5,332 bases of DNA. Source: Armatimonadota bacterium. Its GTDB lineage: Bacteria > Cloacimonadota > Cloacimonadia > Cloacimonadales > TCS61. The notes below the pieces were generated by a model. It was given only the letters and a program-made list of their open reading frames with translations. It searched no databases and was not told the DNA's origin. Positions 1-5,332 of this stretch are shown piece by piece. Position 1 is the stretch's first letter. Every line of letters starts with the position of its first letter. The translations under genes and the position numbers were made by a program. Location: contig JAUWNO010000179.1 of assembly GCA_030612605.1 (NCBI GenBank), forward strand, positions 1-5,332, written 5' to 3'.

Positions 1-948
1 GTTGCCGCTAATTGCAGCTTCACCGTCCAAATCGTGAAGTTGGGAGGCGGTATGATATGCTTCCTGCATAAGTTTCAATGCTTCGGATAGCCGGTTTGAT
101 TTATAGTATAATTCTCCCAGGTTAGCCTTGCTGGTGCATTCTTTCCGCTTATTATTTGATTGGATAAATATCTCAAGCGATTTTTTTAGATATTCTTCTG
201 CCTTAGAAAAATTTTCTTTTTTTTGTTGGATCCAGTACATACTGCCATAAGCAGAACCAAGCAAATCAGATCCTTCTAAAAGCTCAACTGAACTTTGAAA
301 ATAGCCAAATGCTCTGTCCATTTCCCTGTCTCGTAAACAGTTGCCCATATCACAGTATGCAGCACCTAGTTTCTCATTGTCACCAATTTCCTCTGCAAGA
401 GAAATAAGTTTTTGACAAGTTTCTAACTCCTTTTCTTTTGCATCGAAATTATGATATATATGTGCCATCTCATCATATACAAAAAAAAGAAACTCTTTGT
501 TGTCTTTACAGTTGATCTCTAAATTCTGTAATATGTTCAAGGCTTCTTCTCTTTTACCAAGTATATACAGTATCTTTACCTTAATAAAAAGAATTTCTGA
601 AACACCAGGATTTATCTTTAATAAATCATCTATTGTTAAAATAAAATCTTCAGCAATCAGCCCTTCAGGGGAAGGGATTTCTTCTGAATTCAATTCTTCT
701 TTCATCTGTCTGTAAGATAATCCTTCTTTTATCTTTTCATCGATCCAGATGACTTGCTCTTTAATTTCCGAGTCATTTTCCCAGAATGAAGATGAATTAC
801 CGCCTTCCCATTTGGGTTTTGGTATCAATCCCCTCTGTATTAAACGCTTTAGAGATCTTATATTAGATGTAATGTTTTTACTTTTCCCAAATACTATTAG
901 GTCTTGTTCATCTGCGAATTCTACCAATTCATTTTGCGTAATTTTCAC
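1..948 (-). CDS. MerR-like winged-helix / TPR repeat protein, 3' end cut off by window edge
   Basis: An open frame of 316 codons runs from a GTG at 946-948 to the window edge with no stop, so the C-terminus is missing. The start is set by an AAGGAG box at 955-960, 6 nt upstream, and an in-frame TAA at 967-969. Residues about 26-90 resemble the MerR-type winged helix: a helix, then GLIPKP (40-45), GG (49-50), an aromatic wing end (F55/W56) and IDEKIKEGLSYRQMKEEL (69-86), matching the family's 'GLIp..r...GyR.Y....i..I..l...G.sl.ei' pattern. From about residue 117 there are five TPR-like helical hairpins (about 117-150, 151-190, 191-228, 229-266, 267-306) and the start of a sixth. The clearest is 273-301, with LG at 277-278, Y281, A290 and A297. 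I infer a cytoplasmic DNA-binding regulator whose TPR part binds a partner or peptide. The missing C-terminus could carry more TPRs or an effector domain. The TPR call is firm, the MerR-like call moderate and the function unknown. Confidence 0.85.
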   Translation of the reverse strand, partial: MKITQNELVEFADEQDLIVFGKSKNITSNIRSLKRLIQRGLIPKPKWEGGNSSSFWENDSEIKEQVIWIDEKIKEGLSYRQMKEELNSEEIPSPEGLIAEDFILTIDDLLKINPGVSEILFIKVKILYILGKREEALNILQNLEINCKDNKEFLFFVYDEMAHIYHNFDAKEKELETCQKLISLAEEIGDNEKLGAAYCDMGNCLRDREMDRAFGYFQSSVELLEGSDLLGSAYGSMYWIQQKKENFSKAEEYLKKSLEIFIQSNNKRKECTSKANLGELYYKSNRLSEALKLMQEAYHTASQLHDLDGEAAISGN

Positions 949-954
949 TTTTTT

Positions 955-960
955 CTCCTT
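955..960 (-). promoter_or_regulatory. Ribosome binding site that decides the GTG start of the TPR gene
   Basis: The minus strand reads AAGGAG followed by six A residues and then GTG. This is a full-strength Shine-Dalgarno match at normal spacing. There is no in-frame ATG near it, and the in-frame stop at 967-969 excludes an upstream start. Confidence 0.8.
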
Positions 961-984
961 AAAAAATTAATATTACACATCTAT

Positions 985-1028
985 GCCACGACAACATTTT
1001 TTCAGAGACATGACAACGACATGACAAC
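985..1028. repeat. Phased 11-bp direct repeats upstream of the TPR gene (candidate operator)
   Basis: GACATGACAAC occurs at 1007-1017 and again, exactly, at 1018-1028. A third copy with two mismatches, GCCACGACAAC, is at 985-995. Its start is 22 bp from the next copy, so all three lie on one 11-bp register with one slot (996-1006) unoccupied. An 11-bp step is about one helical turn, which puts every copy on the same face of the DNA. The array lies between the TTGACA box and the RBS of a predicted winged-helix protein. I infer an operator, perhaps for that protein itself. It could instead be a site for another regulator or a chance tandem duplication. Confidence 0.6.
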
Positions 1029-1053
1029 TATTTTTTTTAAATGATACTGTCAA
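1025..1053 (-). promoter_or_regulatory. Candidate promoter of the TPR/MerR-like gene
   Basis: A perfect TTGACA (-35) lies at 1048-1053 on the minus strand. It is followed by a 17-nt A/T-rich spacer and TAGTTG at 1025-1030, or by a 15-nt spacer and AATAGT at 1027-1032. The -10 match is poor by the TATAAT standard. The leader would be about 70 nt. The first copy of an 11-bp direct repeat begins within this -10 region, so a protein binding there should block initiation. The -35 box is seen directly; its use as a promoter is inferred. Confidence 0.45.
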
Positions 1054-1075
1054 GAATTTTTTTACGGTTTTTTAG

Positions 1076-1087
1076 ACGCATACCCCC
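1076..1087. repeat. Left terminal inverted repeat of the IS
   Basis: ACGCATACCCCC is the exact reverse complement of 2354-2365. Inside it the ends diverge: seven T residues here, against GAAATT on the other end. Both ends have CA a few bases further in, so any longer match is imperfect. This is the transposase-3' end of the element. Confidence 0.88.
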
Positions 1088-1093
1088 TTTTTT

Positions 1094-2320
1094 TCACAAG
1101 AAGCTGACTTTCAATTGCAATTGATTATGATAATAGTTTTTAAATTTTACTTTTTGGTATCTCGATAGTTCGGAGAAAACCTTTTTCACAACCTTGAATA
1201 ACCTGTAATAAACAAAGCCATAGAGTATGTTTAGTTTATTCTTCTTATCAAGCAGAAATGATGGAAATACTTCCGCTAATTGCAGTATGATTCTCTTTAA
1301 AGAATACAAAAAGCTAATAACGATCCACAGAATTGTATTCAAGTTTTTCAATCCGACATAATATAATAACTGCATATCTTCCCACCCGTAATCCTGTTTT
1401 ACTTGCCGGTGAAGTTCTTCAATTTTCCATCTCAATCTGTAACTTTCCAATGCTTTAATGATTATCTCTTCTAAACTTAATTGATGATGCGGAAAATCAC
1501 AGAGTAAATAAAAGAAACCACCTAATTTACCTCTTTTGGATTTATGACGACAGACTACTAACCAGGCATCAGTTGTAATCGGATTCTTTTTAGGATATGG
1601 ATCCAATCTAACTTTTACTCGTTTTATGCCACAAAGAAGTTTTGCTCCTTTCTTCTTACCGGGAAGTTCACAAATAAATTCTACTGATTTGCATACTTGT
1701 ATGAAGTTTAATTCTTTCTCATTTACGATTAAACCTCGTTTACCCATACTTCTGATGATGTAATCATTTTCATCACCTGATAATTTGCCAATATTAATGC
1801 GACTGTCTCCACCACGATCAAAGACAAAAATTCCTTTATTATTGGAATATATGGTAATATCATTGATTCGATCAAAAGTTATGTTTGCTTTTGTATCGAT
1901 CTAAATTTCTTTACTGTAAAGTTCGCTGCAAAGCGGTGATATTTGATAACCGGCATCTTCTTTGTTAAAAGAAATCATATTTAGTAGATCGTAGCCGTTA
2001 CCCCTTTTAACCATACTTCCATCTCTGACTCGTGACAAACCTTCCATCTGCCCGGATTCCGGTTTCATCAAATCACTCGGATCAACCAAGATCAAACTGT
2101 CTTTAGTTAGATGAGAACATTGTTTCTGTAAAAGGTTCTGCTCTAATTTTTCTGATAAACCTTCTTTCCTTAAGTTTTCATAAAGACGCTTGCACGTTTT
2201 TTTCAAATCTATCGATTCATCAAGTTGCTGCCCTATTTGACGGACTATCACAGAACCGCTTGCTAAGATCCCTTTTGAGATTGCTTTAAGGAATTTCTTG
2301 GACCTAACTTCATTATTTAT
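1094..2320 (-). pseudogene. IS4-family DDE transposase, interrupted by an in-frame amber codon and lacking a normal start
   Basis: One frame runs from about 2320 to the TGA at 1094-1096, about 408 codons, the usual size for the family. A single TAG at 1901-1903 interrupts it with no frameshift, leaving apparent open frames at 1901-2251 and 1094-1747. Read together, the halves hold all catalytic elements. The first Asp is in LVDPSDL (codon 2081-2083) and the second in FVFDRGGD (codon 1817-1819). The Glu is in the YREK motif Y-x2-R-x3-E-x6-K within SYRLRWKIEELHRQVK (Glu codon 1418-1420). The 51 codons after the TAG, which hold the second Asp, have no ATG before 1747, so neither piece alone could be active. 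At the N-terminus the frame stays open to a stop at 2321-2323 and reads like transposase (RSKKFLKAISKGILASGS) ahead of the GTG at 2251, but has no ATG. The nearest ATG, 2311-2313, is in another frame, which may mark a second lesion. Confidence 0.88.
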
Positions 2321-2353
2321 TTAGATGTTACAATAGTTGACTTTATGAATTTC

Positions 2354-2365
2354 GGGGGTATGCGT
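2354..2365. repeat. Right terminal inverted repeat of the IS
   Basis: GGGGGTATGCGT is the exact reverse complement of 1076-1087. It is the transposase-5' end. About 40-50 bp of AT-rich leader separate it from the first transposase-like codons, and I see no convincing promoter or ribosome binding site there. Confidence 0.88.
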
Positions 2366-2401
2366 GGTTTTCGTTTCAATAGTTGTTTTTAAACAGAGAA
2401 A
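2366..2401. other. Short spacer between the IS right end and the terminator hairpin
   Basis: There is no gene here. It begins with GGTTTT, which may be the remnant of a target-site duplication also seen at 1066-1071. It holds CAATAGTTG at 2377-2385, a 9-bp word also found inside the IS end at 2331-2339. The rest is the U-rich tail of the terminator. Confidence 0.5.
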
Positions 2402-2422
2402 GCCCCGAAAACCTCGGAGCTT
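2400..2422 (-). terminator. Intrinsic terminator of the secreted-protein gene
   Basis: On the minus strand, GCUCCGA pairs with UCGGGGC (2402-2420) around a 5-nt GGUUU loop. One pair is a U-G wobble that forms only in the minus-strand transcript. Two A-U pairs extend the stem to 9 bp, and a U-rich stretch (UUUCUCUGUUU) follows. It begins about 25 nt past the TAA at 2447-2449. The strand-specific pairing and the U tract both point to termination of the 925-codon gene before the IS. Confidence 0.75.
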
Positions 2423-2446
2423 ATAAGAATAAAATTATATTTCAGA

Positions 2447-5224
2447 TTATTTTATAAGGATCATTTTCTTTGTGGAAACAAAATTTCCAACTTTCATTTT
2501 GTAAAAATAAACACCACTTGATACTGCCTTATTAGAATTATCAGTACCATTCCAGATTACAGTATAATTACCTGTTTCTTTTATTTCATTAACGAGTGTT
2601 TTTACGAGTTGCCCTCTTAGGTTGTAAATTTCAAGTGTTACATTGCCTGTTTCTTTGATCGAGTAATTGATGTTTGTAAAAGGATTGAAAGGATTAGGGT
2701 AGTTTCCAATCAGCTTGGTAACTAATGGAATAGGGAAATCGCCAACATCTACAGTGACAGTCGCAGGATTAGAAAATTCCGATTCCCAACCACCATCATA
2801 GATTGCTGTTCCACAATAATTATAAGTACCTGCTGGAACTCCAACATCGAGATAGAAATTTTCTGTTACTCCTGTTGCAATCAATAAATTATCTCGATAT
2901 ACATTATAAGAATCAAAATCTCTTTCTGTAGAATCTAATGAGTCCCATGAACAGAATACATTGTTCATTTCTTGAACTACTGCACAAAAATTCTGAGGAG
3001 GAACTAGGAAAATGGTAACATCAGCAATGAGTGGCATGGATTCACCTTCATCGTAAACAGCAGTTATTCCATATTCGTAAACACCACTATCTAAAGCCAG
3101 GTCATCATAAGTTGTCTGGTTTAGATCTGGTATTTCAATAACAATACCATCACGATAAATTTTATAGCCAATTAAATCTCTGGTACTTTCATTATTAGAT
3201 AATTTTTCAGCTTGTCCAATTTCTACCAATTCAGATTTATCATTGCTATAGATTGGGCTCAAAATCCCGGTAATACACCAGTTATAATCCACACCATAAG
3301 TTACACTTAGTTCATGCCATCCTTGTGTAGAAGAAAAATACATCCAATCTCCTTTTCCCGGAACAGCAGGACCAGCATCCACACTACATGGATGATCGTA
3401 TTGCATAAGCACATGATATCCTATCCAATATTCATTACCAGCGATAATAGGAATAGGTGTTGTTAAAATGTGGTCTGTCCAATCTTCGATTAATATTGAA
3501 TTTGTAATATCCTGTGAATAAACTTCCGTTCCCGGATCACCGAATGAACCACCTTCCCAGACTTTAACCGTAACATTTGTAAATCCTTCGCGAATGTGAA
3601 CCAAAACGTGAGTAATCTCATAGTTATCATAATAATCTCCAAGCTCATCCTCTGTAAATCTGGCTGCACATACCAGATCTAAACCACAAGCGATTCCATT
3701 ATTATCATAGCCATTATGGTGTTGAATTATAATATCTTCATTTGTTGGAGGATCCCACTCAATATGAACATCATTATAATTTACAATCTCAATCACTAAA
3801 TTTTGCGGTGGTAAAAGTTGCAGTCCCAAAGTTCCATTAAGATTTATATTCTGAGCATAAAGATCCTTTGGTCCATTTCTATCATCTTCCCAGGCAGCGA
3901 TGAGTTGATTATTACTGAATTCACTGCATTCATTGTGAACTTTTTCGGAAGCCACCGAACACATGGTTACAAAATTTCCTGTCCAGACGAAGTTACCATC
4001 GGAATCCAGTCTCATTGCTTTAAGGTAGGAATCTACACCATTAATTCCTTCTTCATAAAGAATTATCACATTGTCATTAGCTTGTCTTACAGCGAAGGGA
4101 AGCACGTATAGCGAGGAGACAACGATGATTATTTTTCCGTTATCTGTCCATAAGATATTACCGCTCTCATCAAGTTTTTGACCGGAAATTCCCCAATTGT
4201 TCTGATTACTGTCGGTAGCAAACCAATATACATAAAGTTCATTTGTTGCTGGGTTAAAGGCGATTTCAGGATAGAATTTTTCACGATTACCCTCTGTTGA
4301 AAGTTCCACACCATTTACGATGAATTCCACTGTTCCGTCAGAGTTGACATGCTGAATAAAACTGCTGGCATCCATATCGTTATTCCGGTCATCATGCCAG
4401 GCAATGAAGCAACCGTCATTATCATCACTAACAATGGAAAATATCTGGGTCCAGGCAGAAATACCGCCGGCATTGGACACAACCATGTTATCAGCCCAAA
4501 CTGCGTTTCCATCAGTGTCATATCTTTGCATCAGAACATGGCGGGTAGGTGAATATGGAGGACCTGAATCCTTGAAATATTTCAAGAGTATATCATCACT
4601 ATCAATTGCCAAAGGCTGCGGCCATGAGTAAGTATCAGCGCAACTTAATGTTATTCCGGAAGGTCCCCAAAGTAAAGTTCCATCCGGAGCTATTTTCTGC
4701 ATGATAACTACATCTTCTGACTGCCAGGTAATAACACTATTACCAATTGAAGTTACAGTTACTTTTGGTGATACATCAAAAGAAGGACTGTTGGAAAGTT
4801 CCAATCCGTCTGCACCCCAGATAAAAGTTCCATCCGGTGCGATTCGATAAGCATAAACATTATTATTGCCGGCGTTCCTGATATCCTGAAATGTTAAAAT
4901 TGCATGATTATCCGCATCCACGGTCATATCCCAATCTGTAAGCCAGGTCATGGCAGGATGATCACTTATGAGGATTCCGTTATCATCCCACAATTCATTT
5001 CCAGATGAATCCAACCTTTGCAGCCGGACATCATAGTAACCCGAATCATTGGAAAACCAGCCAATGTATGTATCACCAATTGGACTAGTAATCACTTTTA
5101 CGATAGCCTGCTCACCACCCAGATCGCAAATTGCGTTGTTCTGAGCAGGATCGCTACTCCACTGTGACAATAATGCACTTACATAAAGAGCCATCATTAA
5201 TCCAAAAAATAGTAACTTTTTCAT
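2447..5224 (-). CDS. Large secreted multi-domain protein: propeller-like repeats, split Fn3 module, T9SS-type C-terminal domain
   Basis: This is a complete 925-residue protein with an ATG preceded by GGAG at 8 nt. Residues 1-20 are a signal peptide (KK, a hydrophobic core, probable cleavage after S20). Residues about 22-470 hold eight repeats spaced about 50-58 residues apart. They end in variants of 'LDSSGNELWDDNGILIS', at about 71, 128, 178, 235, 293, 351, 406 and 460, with acidic DDRN-type turns (278-281, 447-450). This suggests a beta-propeller. Residues 472-493 begin an Fn3-like module (PPQNLVIE..VHIEWDPP) that resumes at about 682 (RDLIGYKIYRDG). The intervening 494-681 look like an inserted beta-sandwich with W583, EYWIGYH (598-604) and four Cys. 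A second Fn3-like module spans 741-828. Residues 838-925 are the sorting/FlgD-like Ig domain: PNPFNP (843-848), YNLRGQLV, SSGVYFYKM and terminal KKMILIK. I infer export by Sec then a T9SS-like route to the cell surface or outside, with a binding or adhesive role. No catalytic motif was seen. Confidence 0.93.
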   Translation of the reverse strand: MKKLLFFGLMMALYVSALLSQWSSDPAQNNAICDLGGEQAIVKVITSPIGDTYIGWFSNDSGYYDVRLQRLDSSGNELWDDNGILISDHPAMTWLTDWDMTVDADNHAILTFQDIRNAGNNNVYAYRIAPDGTFIWGADGLELSNSPSFDVSPKVTVTSIGNSVITWQSEDVVIMQKIAPDGTLLWGPSGITLSCADTYSWPQPLAIDSDDILLKYFKDSGPPYSPTRHVLMQRYDTDGNAVWADNMVVSNAGGISAWTQIFSIVSDDNDGCFIAWHDDRNNDMDASSFIQHVNSDGTVEFIVNGVELSTEGNREKFYPEIAFNPATNELYVYWFATDSNQNNWGISGQKLDESGNILWTDNGKIIIVVSSLYVLPFAVRQANDNVIILYEEGINGVDSYLKAMRLDSDGNFVWTGNFVTMCSVASEKVHNECSEFSNNQLIAAWEDDRNGPKDLYAQNINLNGTLGLQLLPPQNLVIEIVNYNDVHIEWDPPTNEDIIIQHHNGYDNNGIACGLDLVCAARFTEDELGDYYDNYEITHVLVHIREGFTNVTVKVWEGGSFGDPGTEVYSQDITNSILIEDWTDHILTTPIPIIAGNEYWIGYHVLMQYDHPCSVDAGPAVPGKGDWMYFSSTQGWHELSVTYGVDYNWCITGILSPIYSNDKSELVEIGQAEKLSNNESTRDLIGYKIYRDGIVIEIPDLNQTTYDDLALDSGVYEYGITAVYDEGESMPLIADVTIFLVPPQNFCAVVQEMNNVFCSWDSLDSTERDFDSYNVYRDNLLIATGVTENFYLDVGVPAGTYNYCGTAIYDGGWESEFSNPATVTVDVGDFPIPLVTKLIGNYPNPFNPFTNINYSIKETGNVTLEIYNLRGQLVKTLVNEIKETGNYTVIWNGTDNSNKAVSSGVYFYKMKVGNFVSTKKMILIK

Positions 5225-5230
5225 TTGTTA

Positions 5231-5236
5231 CTCTCC
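5231..5236 (-). promoter_or_regulatory. Ribosome binding site of the secreted-protein gene
   Basis: GGAGAG lies upstream of the ATG at 5222-5224, with the GGAG core 8 nt from the start codon. This supports the start chosen, which also places a good signal peptide at the N-terminus. Confidence 0.75.
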
Positions 5237-5301
5237 GTTTTTTTTGATGTCAGTTCAACTATTTTTAATTTTTTGTCCACAACTATCTGAAATTTGAAGT
5301 G

Positions 5302-5330
5302 ATTATATTTATGGTTGGGCACTAATTAAA
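5302..5330 (-). promoter_or_regulatory. Candidate promoter of the secreted-protein gene
   Basis: An exact TATAAT lies on the minus strand at 5302-5307. Seventeen nt upstream is TTTAAT (5325-5330), a weak -35 box with 3 of 6 matches. The leader would be about 70 nt. Between it and the gene are long A runs and two ATAGTTG words (5256-5262 and 5280-5286). In an AT-rich region a TATAAT can occur by chance. Confidence 0.4.
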
Positions 5331-5332
5331 GT

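Larger units (their letters stand above)
1076..2365 (-). mobile_element. IS4-family insertion sequence, 1290 bp, probably inactive
   Basis: The element is bounded by perfect 12-bp inverted repeats (ACGCATACCCCC at 1076-1087 and its complement at 2354-2365). It contains one transposase gene on the minus strand that ends 18 bp inside the left repeat. Length, terminal repeats and single-gene layout fit the IS4 family, and the transposase shows the YREK signature that defines that family. No subgroup is assigned. The flanks show only a partial target duplication: GGTTTT at 1066-1071 and 2366-2371, in register for a 10-bp duplication but matching at 6 of 10 positions. With the broken transposase, this suggests an old insertion. 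It sits between the terminator of the upstream secreted-protein gene and the promoter of the TPR gene, so it disrupts no reading frame. Confidence 0.9.

Noticed and set aside
497..970. Two plus-strand open frames (497-715 and 749-970)
   Set aside because: They lie antisense to the continuous MerR-like/TPR frame, show no recognisable domain and have no convincing ribosome binding site.
970..975. TAATAT as the -10 box of the TPR gene
   Set aside because: Transcription would start at about 963, almost on the AAGGAG box, leaving no room for a leader. No -35 box sits at a suitable distance.
985..1028. CRISPR array or plasmid iteron origin
   Set aside because: The 11-bp units are too short and have no spacers for CRISPR. 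There are only three copies, with no replication protein gene nearby.
1094..1747. A separate functional 217-residue protein
   Set aside because: It is the C-terminal half of the transposase in the same frame as the upstream piece. It lacks both catalytic Asp residues.
1901..1903. TAG read as a sense codon (genetic code change or selenocysteine/pyrrolysine-like recoding)
   Set aside because: Neither of the other frames contains an internal TAG, and the site is in a decaying IS, so a nonsense mutation is the simpler explanation.
2331..2385. CAATAGTTG at 2331-2339 and 2377-2385 as an IS target duplication or alternative boundary
   Set aside because: One copy is 26 bp inside the IS end defined by perfect 12-bp repeats, and the other has no partner beside the left end.
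3818..4631. Short open frames on both strands inside the 925-codon gene
   Set aside because: They are out-of-frame or antisense to a gene with clear repeats and domains along its whole length. None looks like a protein family.

Overview
The window is AT-rich, and all three coding units lie on the minus strand. It most likely comes from an uncultured member of the FCB group, and Cloacimonadota is my best guess. The reasons are the large secreted protein, with its PNPFNP motif and a C-terminal sorting/FlgD-like Ig domain ending in KKMILIK, its split fibronectin-like architecture, and the AT-rich genes with GGAG-type ribosome binding sites. This assignment comes from recognising families; no search was run.

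In transcription order (right to left): 5225-5332 is the upstream region of a secreted protein, with a candidate promoter and a clear RBS. 2447-5224 encodes a complete 925-residue exported protein: signal peptide, eight propeller-like repeats, a fibronectin type III (Fn3)-like module split by a roughly 190-residue inserted domain, a second Fn3-like module and a type IX secretion (T9SS)-style C-terminal domain. A hairpin at about 2400-2422 looks like its intrinsic terminator. 1076-2365 is a 1290-bp insertion sequence with perfect 12-bp terminal inverted repeats. Its IS4-family transposase keeps the D, D and YREK motifs but is broken by one in-frame amber codon (1901-1903) and lacks a credible start. 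949-1075 is the compact control region of the last gene. It has a perfect TTGACA box and three copies, two of them exact, of an 11-bp direct repeat set at 11-bp phase. 1-948 is the 5' part (316 codons, cut by the window edge) of a gene for a MerR-like winged-helix protein fused to TPR repeats.

The flanking genes are probably independent transcription units. The IS sits just upstream of the TPR gene's promoter in the same orientation, so read-through from it could affect that gene. The most interesting signal is the pairing of a predicted DNA-binding TPR protein with a phased direct-repeat array directly upstream, which suggests an autoregulated sensor/regulator. This is inference from the sequence, not a recognised system.
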